64,000 nt of DNA from Mucilaginibacter sp. L196 (GTDB lineage Bacteria; Bacteroidota; Bacteroidia; Sphingobacteriales; Sphingobacteriaceae). The DNA lies in the NCBI RefSeq assembly GCF_009765905.1, contig NZ_LMUO01000019.1:670418-734417 (forward strand). Reading direction: 5' to 3'. The stretch's first letter is position 1. Every line of letters begins with the position of its first letter. This document shows positions 20,601-29,141 of the stretch, one piece after another. Below the pieces are notes generated by a model, which saw only the letters and a list, made by a program, of their open reading frames with translations, was not told the DNA's origin and made no database searches. The translations under genes were made by a program, and so were the position numbers.

Positions 20601-21109
20601 CACATTCAAATATTCCATCGATTAAGATCGTACAAACACTTAAAGAAAACTGGCAGGTTCAATTCGATAAATCATTCGGAGGCCCTGAAAAATCTGTAGC
20701 TTTTAATAGCTTAACCGATTGGAGCCAAAATGCAAATGATGCTATCAAGTATTACTCCGGTACAGCTGCTTATACTCAGAATTTCAATTGGAAAAGTGAT
20801 GAAAATATCAATATATGGCTCGACTTGGGTAAGGTAGATAACCTTGCAGATGTGTATGTTAACGGCATCCATTGTGGCACAGCATGGACGTATCCATATC
20901 GGGTTAACATTAGTAAAGCCTTGAAAAATGGCAATAACAAGATCAGGATTGAAGTAAGCAATACCTGGGCAAACCGTTTAATCGGCGATCATGCTTTACC
21001 GGGAAATAAACGAATCACCTGGACAAATGCCGTTTACAGATTGGACGATAAACCCTTATTACCGGCAGGCTTATTGGGCCCTGTAAGGATTGTGAAATTA
21101 GAATATTAA
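17699..21109 (+). CDS. Exported alpha-L-rhamnosidase, GH106
   Basis: 1136 aa. The reading frame extends upstream to 17567 inside the GH2 gene, but the ATG at 17699 starts a clear signal peptide (MKKLVLLWLVLICCNSWF...) one base after the GH2 stop, so I use it. The GH106 opening appears early (KPWVYWYWMQSSVSRAGITA at about residue 52), followed by a catalytic barrel. The C-terminal ~150 residues resemble the GH2 sugar-binding jelly roll (YTQNFNW, ADVYVNGIHCG). GH106 enzymes remove alpha-L-rhamnose in both rhamnogalacturonan I and II breakdown. Third predicted rhamnosidase of the operon. Confidence 0.88.
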   Translation: MKKLVLLWLVLICCNSWFALHGFSQAVKKKDYDVLKQSFLHPPENAKPWVYWYWMQSSVSRAGITADLESMKAEGFEGAYLMTIKGPATPPYMTPPIEQLSKPWWDMVKFAFSEADRLGLKLALHDCDGFAVAGGPWITPELSMQKVVWTKTLVSGGKLFHDTLTRPQSYKGYYRDIKILAYPSPIGSGVTSNTIVPKVTASTGANVQYLAEAGNKTNFASSTPCWIQLEFTQPFTCRSLTIHTNASNYESERLLIEVSDDGKTFKPLTRLDPPRHGWQDGDAQITNDIVPTTAKFFRFVYDKAGSEPGSEDLDFAKWKPSLKLSGIELSAESPIHQYEGKTGEVWRVSKRTNTQQLPDELCVPKDKIIDITDKLNIKGILNWQVPAGTWTILRVGYTSTGHTNATGGAGKGLECDKFNPAAVKLQYDKWFGEAVKQVGQQTAKRVLKIFHVDSWEAGSQNWSPVFAAEFEKRRGYDLLPYLPVMAGVPVQSASVSEKVLSDVRQTIAELVSDNFFGTMVKLAHAQDCSFSAESVAPTMVSDGMLHYSQVDIPMGEFWLRSPTHDKPNDILDAISGGHIYGKNIIQAEAFTELRLMWDEHPAMLKVIADREFALGINRFTFHVDVHNPWLDRKPGMTLDGIGSFFQRDQTWWKPGKAWVQYVQRCQAMLQMGHPVVDVAVFTGEETPRRAILPERLVSTLPGIFGEERVKSEKIRLENKGEPMQTIPDGVNSSANMAEPQQWINPMRGYAYDSFNLDALLRLATVDKNGRVVLPGGASYGVLVIPGSRPMSPDSSIMSIQAIEKIRQLVKDGATIIMGDHPTQSPGLSDDNIVKQNADELFNSSILNKKLLLAPYTGETFDKLGINRDVIVADSTGDFAENIAWNHRAGIGFDTYFISNQDNRQHTISLSLRASGKVPELWDPLTGDIRIADDWKIENGRTILTISLDANGSVFIVLKQPVTANASKTHSNIPSIKIVQTLKENWQVQFDKSFGGPEKSVAFNSLTDWSQNANDAIKYYSGTAAYTQNFNWKSDENINIWLDLGKVDNLADVYVNGIHCGTAWTYPYRVNISKALKNGNNKIRIEVSNTWANRLIGDHALPGNKRITWTNAVYRLDDKPLLPAGLLGPVRIVKLEY

Positions 21110-21119
21110 TGAATTATTG

Positions 21120-23165
21120 ATGATGAGAAATATGCTGAAAGGATTTGTGATGTTGATAGGATTAACGTTCGTTTCAAGTTTTTTATATGCGCAGGATAAA
21201 GCCTTAGTAAATACCTCAGCTAGCCCGTATGCCAAACTAAGCAGCGTTAACATGGGCGATGTAACCTGGACAACAGGTTTTTGGGCTGACAGATTTAAAG
21301 TTTGTCGGGAAACAATGATCCCCAACCTATGGAAAATATACAGCGACCCAAAGATGGGCCATGCAATCCAAAACTTTGAAATTGCCGCCGGATTGGATAC
21401 CGGTTCGCATGTTGGGCCGCCATTTCAGGATGGAGATTTTTATAAATTGTTTGAGGCCGTGGCAAGTATGTATGCGACTACACATGATCCCAAATTAGAT
21501 CAATTGATGGATAATACCATTGCGCTGATAGCAAAAGCTCAAAGTGCGGATGGTTATATCCACACCCCAACATTAATAGAAGAACGCAAGCACCCAAAAG
21601 ATGCAAAAGCATTTGAAGACAGGCTGAACTTTGAAACCTACAACTTGGGCCATTTAATGACTGCCGCCTGCATTCATTATCGGGTAACAGGCAAACGGAA
21701 CTTTTTAGATGTAGCCATCAAGGCAACTGATTACCTATACCGGTTCTACAAAACAGCATCCCCAGAATTAGCCCGGAATGCCATATGTCCATCGCATTAT
21801 ATGGGAGTGGTTGAGATGTATCGCACCACACATGATCCTAAATACCTGGAGTTGGCAAAAAATCTGATTAATATTCGGGGATTAATGAAGGACGGTACCG
21901 ATGATAATCAGGATCGCATACCATTTAGGCAACAAACCGAGGCAACAGGCCATGCGGTAAGAGCAAATTATTTATATGCTGGTGCTGCGGATGTTTATGC
22001 CGAAACCGGCGATACCACGTTGATGCACACACTAAATCTGGTTTGGAATGATGTGGTTAACCGCAAAATGTACATTACAGGTGGTTGCGGTGCATTGTAT
22101 GATGGCGTATCGCCCGATGGAACCTCGTACTTATTGAAAGATGTACAGGAAGTACATCAGGCTTATGGGCGCGACTATCAATTACCCAGCCTTACCGCCC
22201 ATAACGAAACCTGCGCAAGCGTAGGCAATGTTTTATGGAACTGGCGCATGCTGCAACTAACAGGTGATGCTAAGTATGCCGATGTTATGGAGCTCACACT
22301 ATACAATGGCATGTTATCTGGCATTAGTTTAGATGGTAAAAGCTTCTTTTACACTAATCCTTTAAGCGTTAATGATGATCTTCCTTTCAGAGATCGCTGG
22401 TCTAGGGATAGGGTAGGCTATATCGCTTATTCAGATTGTTGCCCGCCGAATGTGGTTCGTACCATTGCCGAGGTTAGCAATTATGCCTACAATATTTCTG
22501 ATAAAGGGCTTTGGTTTAATTTATATGGCGGTAATAAATTATCAACCAAACTAAAAGATGGTTCAGCTATAAAATTAACGCAAACTACGGCTTATCCATG
22601 GAATGGTAATATCAATATCCGGTTTGACGAAACATCCGGAAAGAACTTTTCTGTTTTTCTTCGCATCCCCGGATGGTGTAAAAATGCTGTGTTGATGGTT
22701 AATGGCAAGTCCACTAATATCAGCTTACCCCTTGGTGAATACGCCGAAATAGCCCGTAAATGGAAAGCCGGTGATCAAGTCGAACTACAACTACCTATGC
22801 CGGTTAAATTTATGGAAGCCAACCCTTTGGTTGAAGAAGCCCGCAACCAGGTTGCCGTAAAGCGTGGCCCAATTGTTTATTGCCTGGAGTCGAAGGATCT
22901 GCCAAAAGGAGAAAAAGTGGTTGATATTGCACTTAGTTACAAAGCCAACCTGCAACCTCAACTCATTAAAATTGCCAATAGCGACATTATGAGTTTAACT
23001 GGTACAGCCGAAGTCAGAAATGAAAACAACTGGAAGAATAAACTATATAAAGAAGTTTCCTTAAACAATCTAAACACTACACATAGCATCCGTTTGATAC
23101 CATATTATGCCTGGGATAACCGCGGACATGCAGATATGGAAACGTGGATTCCTTTTGATCGGTAG
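21120..23165 (+). CDS. Exported GH127 beta-L-arabinofuranosidase-family enzyme
   Basis: 681 aa, signal peptide (to about LYAQ). A TTG one codon earlier and a second ATG right after are alternative starts. The (alpha/alpha)6 barrel carries the cysteine-glycosidase set known from HypBA1 (Glu338, Cys340, Cys417, Cys418): here Glu363 and Cys365 in AHNETCASVGN, and Cys440-Cys441 in SDCCPPN. The zinc site and the cysteine nucleophile are therefore intact. GH127 members cleave beta-L-arabinofuranose, or aceric acid in rhamnogalacturonan II. Last gene of the plus-strand operon; its stop touches the stop of the convergent gene. Confidence 0.92.
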   Translation: MMRNMLKGFVMLIGLTFVSSFLYAQDKALVNTSASPYAKLSSVNMGDVTWTTGFWADRFKVCRETMIPNLWKIYSDPKMGHAIQNFEIAAGLDTGSHVGPPFQDGDFYKLFEAVASMYATTHDPKLDQLMDNTIALIAKAQSADGYIHTPTLIEERKHPKDAKAFEDRLNFETYNLGHLMTAACIHYRVTGKRNFLDVAIKATDYLYRFYKTASPELARNAICPSHYMGVVEMYRTTHDPKYLELAKNLINIRGLMKDGTDDNQDRIPFRQQTEATGHAVRANYLYAGAADVYAETGDTTLMHTLNLVWNDVVNRKMYITGGCGALYDGVSPDGTSYLLKDVQEVHQAYGRDYQLPSLTAHNETCASVGNVLWNWRMLQLTGDAKYADVMELTLYNGMLSGISLDGKSFFYTNPLSVNDDLPFRDRWSRDRVGYIAYSDCCPPNVVRTIAEVSNYAYNISDKGLWFNLYGGNKLSTKLKDGSAIKLTQTTAYPWNGNINIRFDETSGKNFSVFLRIPGWCKNAVLMVNGKSTNISLPLGEYAEIARKWKAGDQVELQLPMPVKFMEANPLVEEARNQVAVKRGPIVYCLESKDLPKGEKVVDIALSYKANLQPQLIKIANSDIMSLTGTAEVRNENNWKNKLYKEVSLNNLNTTHSIRLIPYYAWDNRGHADMETWIPFDR

Positions 23166-25484
23166 CTAAAGCATGTTAACCACATCCTTTGCGCGTTCTT
23201 TAGGCAATACAATTAATGATGTTACTTTTCCATCTTTAACCGTAGCCTCAACCGTGGTGTTATAAGGCGCATGCAACTTAAAGTGCACATTCCAGTCTTT
23301 TGGCCATGCCGGGAACAGGTAGATTTTTTTATCATCAACCTGCATCAGCATTTCCTGCAATCCTATCATGCCCGATCCGCCCCAGTTATGGTCAGGAGTC
23401 CAGTCGAAACCCGGCCCCCAGAATGCAGGAAAGCGGCGGCCTGAGTTTTTTAATTTATATGTGGTTAGATCAGCTGCTTCTTTGGTCAGACCCATTCTGG
23501 CAGCAAAAATATTATCTTGTTTCCAACCCACTCCGCTTCTGAATTTGATGGCAAGCGTGTCGTATTTCCAAGTGTTTATAGCTATATCCAAATCAGGTTT
23601 GCCTACACCGTATATTCCCCAAGGAAAAACAGGGTAAAGCTGCATGGTTTCCACATTGTTAATCCGCTCCCACGATTGGGCAGGTGAAATGGTTTTATGA
23701 CCGTTAAACTCGCGGAAATTGAGCGGAGGTAATCGTTTTAACATGGTCTCCCACTTTGTACGTTCTTCAGCAGTTAAATACTGCGGTGGTAATTGTAATA
23801 AAGTTTTAAGGACAGTTTGCAACCCGGCTATAGTCGACGTAGAATTATAGGCCATTTTGTATGTCTCCGCCCCAGATCCAGGAAACAGTACCAAATGACC
23901 ATCACCGTCAAATGTTTTTATGCCCCGTTGTTTAGCCAAATACTGGTAATGCTCATTAAAAAAAGTAAGGCAACTTTCAATAAACGGAATATATTGTTTG
24001 ATATCAGCATCGGTATAATGTTGGGTCTCCATCATCATCTGACAAAATTCAAGTACGGTATCCCATGTATATTCCAGCCATGCATTGTATTCAACACCTT
24101 TATCAAGACCAGCTGGGCGTTTTAGGCCATATTCGGCCATATTTGGTAATCCGAAGTTTTCAATTTGCTCGGTAAAAGCAGCACCTTCATGTCCCCAATA
24201 AACTTTGCTTCGCAATTCGGCATTATGTAAGGAGTGGAGATAAAAGTCAAACTGCGGTTTCATCATGGAAAAATCACCGTTTTTAAGCATGGGCCAATAT
24301 ACAAGACGCTGGTTCTGGGCGGTCATCAAACCGCCGCCCCAGTTTCTGAAATCAGGGGTGAAATTAAACGACGGATTTACGTATACAGGATCAAAAGTGA
24401 ATAATCCCCCATTAAATTTAGTTGGGTATTTGCCGAATGCATTGCAACCCAACATGTAACGGAACAACTGGTAGTTGCGCCCCACCTGACATGCAGTATT
24501 ATCAGGATTAGTATTATCAGGGTTGATGAATATGTAGCTGCGTTCCCAAAATTGCTTCCACCAGTTTTGTGTTGCTTTTAGTGCCGATGATCGGTTTGCT
24601 TTGGCATCGTGAGTTACACTATCCAGCCTTTCCTGCCATATTTTAGATGAATCTGCATAGGTTGTATTAAGGTCAACTTCCAATTCTTGTTTCGTTTTGG
24701 CTTTATCGCTTTGCAAAATCCAACCTTCAAAATCAGTATTTTGATATTTGCCGGTATATCTTCCTGCGGGTTTCATGTCCTCGCCGGTTAGCATACCGCC
24801 GAAAATCAGATTACGCAATGGATTGAATAATTGTGATTTTACTGATTCCAATCCCTCCTCACTTACGGTAGCATCAAAAACGGAGGTATCTTTATTTTGA
24901 TGATAGAATTGAACAGCATTGTTTGTAAAGCGGATACTGTCTTTAATGGTTTTAACCTGTACCGCGTTATCCCATTTCCACGAACCTTGATTGTTCTCTT
25001 GTCCGTGCGATTCACGGTCACGATAACGCCAGCTTTCATAGGCGGCTTCAGCCTTTACGGGGTGATCGCTATTAATTTCGATATGAATTACCGGCCGGTA
25101 AACATCAACCCATAGCTTAACTTGAGTAGCCAGATTGCCATTTTTACCATTGATGATAACTGAACCATCTTGCAATGATAACTGTTGTTTAAAGTTAGTA
25201 TCAGAGAATGGATTGGGTGATAACTTGATCCTAACACGACCTAATTTTAAGAAAGTATTATTTTCATCAAACGTGCCGCTTTTCGAGATGTAGAAATAGA
25301 TCTCGTTGTTTTCGCACCAAACATTCAAACCAATATCCCCGCCACCGCAGGGCATGGACTCGCTTGAGTTTTTACTTTGACTATTCCACGTTAAATCGCA
25401 GAATTTTAGCTCTGTTGATTGTGCTTTTACAGTTGTGTAACTAAATGCTATAAATAAGCACAATAACAAATACCTCAATTTCAT
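23166..25484 (-). CDS. Exported DUF5703 / GH95-like glycoside hydrolase
   Basis: 772 aa with a signal peptide (MKLRYLLLCLFIAFSYTTVKAQ, 22 residues). An N-terminal beta-sandwich with SMPCGGGDIGLNVW is followed by an (alpha/alpha)6-barrel-like region (~320-690) containing KFNGGLFTFD, NWGGGLMTAQNQRLVYWPML and WGHEGAAFTE, and a C-terminal small beta domain ending in IYLFPAWPKDW. This layout matches the DUF5703 group and is distantly like GH95 (fucosidase/galactosidase). It is the last gene of the GH28-led operon. Substrate not known from sequence; a pectin side-chain sugar is inferred from context. Confidence 0.7.
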   Translation of the reverse strand: MKLRYLLLCLFIAFSYTTVKAQSTELKFCDLTWNSQSKNSSESMPCGGGDIGLNVWCENNEIYFYISKSGTFDENNTFLKLGRVRIKLSPNPFSDTNFKQQLSLQDGSVIINGKNGNLATQVKLWVDVYRPVIHIEINSDHPVKAEAAYESWRYRDRESHGQENNQGSWKWDNAVQVKTIKDSIRFTNNAVQFYHQNKDTSVFDATVSEEGLESVKSQLFNPLRNLIFGGMLTGEDMKPAGRYTGKYQNTDFEGWILQSDKAKTKQELEVDLNTTYADSSKIWQERLDSVTHDAKANRSSALKATQNWWKQFWERSYIFINPDNTNPDNTACQVGRNYQLFRYMLGCNAFGKYPTKFNGGLFTFDPVYVNPSFNFTPDFRNWGGGLMTAQNQRLVYWPMLKNGDFSMMKPQFDFYLHSLHNAELRSKVYWGHEGAAFTEQIENFGLPNMAEYGLKRPAGLDKGVEYNAWLEYTWDTVLEFCQMMMETQHYTDADIKQYIPFIESCLTFFNEHYQYLAKQRGIKTFDGDGHLVLFPGSGAETYKMAYNSTSTIAGLQTVLKTLLQLPPQYLTAEERTKWETMLKRLPPLNFREFNGHKTISPAQSWERINNVETMQLYPVFPWGIYGVGKPDLDIAINTWKYDTLAIKFRSGVGWKQDNIFAARMGLTKEAADLTTYKLKNSGRRFPAFWGPGFDWTPDHNWGGSGMIGLQEMLMQVDDKKIYLFPAWPKDWNVHFKLHAPYNTTVEATVKDGKVTSLIVLPKERAKDVVNML

Positions 25485-25541
25485 CTGCTGGTTTTATATG
25501 GTTATGCGAATATCACATACTGTACTTAAACGACCAAGAAT

Positions 25542-27446
25542 TTATTTGCTTGCATTGTTTTTTGTTTGCTCAACGGACCATTTAATCAAGTCATTCGCTG
25601 CTTCGAAGTTCTGGAATCCATAAGGGAGTTTGCGCCCATCAGTATATTCGTTATAAAACCACGGGTCGCCAACAGCAAAAACGGTTCCTTTACCATATTT
25701 AGCTACCGCTACAATTACATCATTCTTATCAGTTAAAGCTGAATAAGCAGGTGAAGTTACCCTAAGCGTGCTGATCTCTTTGATATAAACCTTTTTTGCA
25801 GTTTTGAATATTTCATTACCAGTGGGGATGTAAATTGCCCCTTGTTCAAACTGTGCGCCCTGAACATGGTTGCGGCTGTCTTCATTATATTGAATGCCAA
25901 ATTTTGCCATCAGGTTATTTAAGTGCTTAAACTCCGCATTGCCTGTATCGTTATTTAGAATTAATAATACGCCGCCTGCATGTACCCATTCGCTAATCGC
26001 TTTTATATGTGCGTCTTCAATATATTTAGTGTTTGGGTTTTCCTTCGGGATGTCAGGATCAACAATAATATAGATACTTGATTTCCTAAGATTCTGCGTT
26101 GTTGGTCCGGTAAAAAGTGTCTCTTTCTTTACCCCATAGTTATCAAAAATATGCCCAAAGATGGAGAAGCCGTCATTGTCCATCTCACCCCATTTGTAAT
26201 GATAGGATTCGATTTTGCCTAGTTTGTTTTTTCTATGTTCGTCGTTAAAATAACTGTCGAGTGTTACTGTTTTTCCTGCGCCCTCGTTGATGTGCGCTAA
26301 ACGCTCGACCTCAACACTGGCTTGTATAAAAGCGCCGATGCCTTTTGGGTCGTTTTGAACAACTTTCTCGCTTAGATAATACTGATAGCTGCCATCGCGG
26401 TAAGGTTTGCCACCTAAACCACCAACGCTAACCGTTCCGTTTAGGTTTACTTGTCCATTAGCATCAGTTGATATAAATTTAGCTAAAATGCCATTATACC
26501 CTTTTTTAGCGACTGCTAAATAGCTTGCAGGCAAGTATCCTTCACGTGCGCCTTTAGCCAAAGTATATACAAACATGCATGATGCGGATGCTTCCGGATA
26601 ATTGCCGGTTGCACCTGCTTTATCCATTATTTGATACCATAATCCTGATTTTGGGTCCTGATATTTTTGAATCGCTGCCGCGAAACGGTTTAATATGGCC
26701 AATAATTCAGCCCGGTGAGGATTGTTTGCCGGGAATTTATCAAGCACATCAACCAAAGCCATAGCATACCAACCGTCAGCCCGTCCCCAGATATTTTGAG
26801 ATAAGCCTGTTTGTGGATTTGCCCATTTTTCAGATTTGCTTTCGTCCCATCCATGATAATACAAGCCTGTTTTTGCATCTCGGGCATGTTTATCTATCAA
26901 AATGAATTGCCTGGCGATGTCATTAAAGTCGGTATCCTCTTTAAAAGTGTTGGCATATTCGGCATAAAATGGTTCGGCCATATATAAGCCATCTAACCAC
27001 ATTTGGCTGGTGTATCTCTTCTTGTGCCAAAAACCGCCATCCGTAGTACGGGGTTGGTTGCTTAATTGATCACGTATTTGCAACAGTGCTTTATGATATT
27101 TTTCCTTCTGCAGCACGTTATACAAAAGCAAAACAGATCGCCCGCACAAAACATTATCCAGGGTATAATCATCCTTCTTATAACCTTTAATTGTTCCATC
27201 ATCAGCAACCAAAGCATCCATATAATTTTGGATATACTTAAAGTATTTTTTGTCGCCGGTTTGTAACCAAACACCTTCCATGCCTTTAAGCACAACGCCT
27301 TGTTCGTAAGTCCAGCGGGCCTTGCTCGTGTCAACCCACAGCTTCATAGCTGTACTTGCCATGCGTTGCGACCATGGCTGATCCTGCGCATTAACAAAAG
27401 TAGTTGTGGCAAAAAAGGTAATTATTATAAAGAGTATTCTTTTCAT
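25542..27446 (-). CDS. Exported unsaturated rhamnogalacturonyl/galacturonyl hydrolase, GH105, with C-terminal extra domain
   Basis: 634 aa from the ATG at 27446; the frame continues to a TTG at 27479, but the ATG directly precedes the signal peptide MKRILFIIITFFATTTFVNA. The GH105 (alpha/alpha)6 barrel spans ~25-390, and the catalytic aspartate equivalent to YteR Asp143 is Asp152 in QMWLDGLYM. It removes the 4,5-unsaturated uronic acid left by pectin or rhamnogalacturonan lyases. Residues ~420-634 form an extra domain of the class-I glutamine-amidotransferase-like type (DUF4350-like), with SIYIIVDPDIP and KYGKGTVFAVGDPWFYNEY. Cotranscribed after uxaA. Confidence 0.9.
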   Translation of the reverse strand: MKRILFIIITFFATTTFVNAQDQPWSQRMASTAMKLWVDTSKARWTYEQGVVLKGMEGVWLQTGDKKYFKYIQNYMDALVADDGTIKGYKKDDYTLDNVLCGRSVLLLYNVLQKEKYHKALLQIRDQLSNQPRTTDGGFWHKKRYTSQMWLDGLYMAEPFYAEYANTFKEDTDFNDIARQFILIDKHARDAKTGLYYHGWDESKSEKWANPQTGLSQNIWGRADGWYAMALVDVLDKFPANNPHRAELLAILNRFAAAIQKYQDPKSGLWYQIMDKAGATGNYPEASASCMFVYTLAKGAREGYLPASYLAVAKKGYNGILAKFISTDANGQVNLNGTVSVGGLGGKPYRDGSYQYYLSEKVVQNDPKGIGAFIQASVEVERLAHINEGAGKTVTLDSYFNDEHRKNKLGKIESYHYKWGEMDNDGFSIFGHIFDNYGVKKETLFTGPTTQNLRKSSIYIIVDPDIPKENPNTKYIEDAHIKAISEWVHAGGVLLILNNDTGNAEFKHLNNLMAKFGIQYNEDSRNHVQGAQFEQGAIYIPTGNEIFKTAKKVYIKEISTLRVTSPAYSALTDKNDVIVAVAKYGKGTVFAVGDPWFYNEYTDGRKLPYGFQNFEAANDLIKWSVEQTKNNASK

Positions 27447-27479
27447 AACGATGATTGGCGACAAATTAAGTTTATTCAA

Positions 27480-29132
27480 TTATAGCGAAACTCCTCTTTT
27501 CCAGGGGATAAAGTCGTTTTGCCCATGTCTTACCGCGCTAACTTCTACATCGCCGCTGGCCACTTTAATAATATAATCTAAAATACGTTCACCTGCTTGT
27601 TCAATGGTTTCATCACCTTCAACAATAGTTCCTGTATTAATATCTATAATATCGTTCATGCGTTTATAAAGACTGGTATTTGTCGCAATTTTTATAACAG
27701 GTGTAATAGGATTGCCGGTAGGGGTGCCTAAACCTGTTGTAAATAATACAACGTTAGCGCCGGAACCAACTTCAGCCGTGGTTGATTCCACATCATTACC
27801 CGGCGTACACAATAGATTAAGTCCAGGTTTGGTTACTTTTTCAGGATAATCCAGTACGTCTGTAACAGGTGAAGTGCCGCCTTTTTTAGCTGCTCCTGCT
27901 GATTTTATCGCATCGGTTATTAAACCATCTTTTATATTACCCGGCGACGGGTTCATATAAAAACCTGATCCAGCTTCATCTGCCCGCTGGCTATAGCTAC
28001 GCACTAATGATGAAAAACGTTCCGCCTTATCCTTATCAACACAACGGTCGATCAAATTTTGCTCAACACCGCACAATTCAGGGAATTCAGCTAATATAAC
28101 CGCTCCGCCAAGCGATACTAGCAGGTCTGATGTATAACCAATGGCAGGATTTGCAGAAATGCCGGAAAAACCATCCGAACCACCACATTCCAATCCTATA
28201 ACCAGTTTATTTAAAGGTGCCGGTTTACGGGTGTTTTCGTTAGCTTGTATCAAGCCTGCTAAAGTTTGGCGTATGGCGAGTTCAATCAAATCTGTTTCCA
28301 AACCCACTTTTTGTTGATCCAGTATGTATAGCGGCTTTTTAAAGTTAGGATCGCGCTTGGCAATTTGTTCCTGTAAGGTTTTAACCTCCGCATTTTGGCA
28401 GCCTAAGCTTAATATTGTAGCTCCCGCTACGTTGGAGTGGGTAATATATCCAGCCAATAAACCACATAGCGTAGTTGAATCCTGCCTTGTGCCCCCGCAG
28501 CCGCCTGTGTGGGTCAAAAACTTGATGCCATCTACATTAGGGAATAATTTATGCTGATGCGCACTAGCATCATCGCTGCCGATCTCTGTAAACAGTACCT
28601 CATCCACGCCACTGCCGGAAGCAATTTTGTCGATCAGTTGCTGTGCTTTTATCTCATAAGTCTTTTTGCGGCCATACCCCAATGGTTTTACCAATGCTTC
28701 CTGTAAAACCTCGATGTTGCGGTTTTCACAAAATACCATGGGTATTACCAACCAGTAATTGGCGGTACCCACATCTCCGTTTTCGCGGTGATAACCATTA
28801 AAGGTAGCCGACTCCCATTTGGTTGCATCGGGTTTATCCCAGTGAGCATGCTTGTTTCCTGTTAAAAAGCCACTTGCGGCATGTTTAACGTTGGTAATAG
28901 TTAATAAGCCGCCAGCAGGAATATCGCTTTGTGTAATACCAACTAATACCCCGTACATAATAATTTCAGTACCGGTGGGCAGATCGTTAATGGCGAATTT
29001 ATGTTTACCGGGGATAAATTCAATCGTTTTATAGGTTTCTCCCTTGTAGGTTAGTTCTTCACCGGCTTGTAGGTCGGTGAGGGCTACCATTACATTATCT
29101 TTAGGATGAACCTTAGTTATTCTTTGTTTCAT
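27480..29132 (-). CDS. uxaA: Altronate dehydratase
   Basis: 550 aa, cytosolic. Dehydrates D-altronate to 2-keto-3-deoxygluconate, the third step of galacturonate catabolism. N-terminal SAF domain (residues ~10-90, VHPKDNVMVALTDLQAGEEL) followed by the UxaA catalytic region with GYGRKKTYE, THTGGCGG, GLECGGSDGFSGISANPA and a C-terminal FTTGLGTPTGNP. Length and domain order match full-length UxaA, with both halves fused. Neighbours are uxaB (10 bases upstream) and GH105, in an operon starting at the GH28 gene. Confidence 0.95.
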   Translation of the reverse strand: MKQRITKVHPKDNVMVALTDLQAGEELTYKGETYKTIEFIPGKHKFAINDLPTGTEIIMYGVLVGITQSDIPAGGLLTITNVKHAASGFLTGNKHAHWDKPDATKWESATFNGYHRENGDVGTANYWLVIPMVFCENRNIEVLQEALVKPLGYGRKKTYEIKAQQLIDKIASGSGVDEVLFTEIGSDDASAHQHKLFPNVDGIKFLTHTGGCGGTRQDSTTLCGLLAGYITHSNVAGATILSLGCQNAEVKTLQEQIAKRDPNFKKPLYILDQQKVGLETDLIELAIRQTLAGLIQANENTRKPAPLNKLVIGLECGGSDGFSGISANPAIGYTSDLLVSLGGAVILAEFPELCGVEQNLIDRCVDKDKAERFSSLVRSYSQRADEAGSGFYMNPSPGNIKDGLITDAIKSAGAAKKGGTSPVTDVLDYPEKVTKPGLNLLCTPGNDVESTTAEVGSGANVVLFTTGLGTPTGNPITPVIKIATNTSLYKRMNDIIDINTGTIVEGDETIEQAGERILDYIIKVASGDVEVSAVRHGQNDFIPWKRGVSL

Positions 29133-29141
29133 GATGATAAC

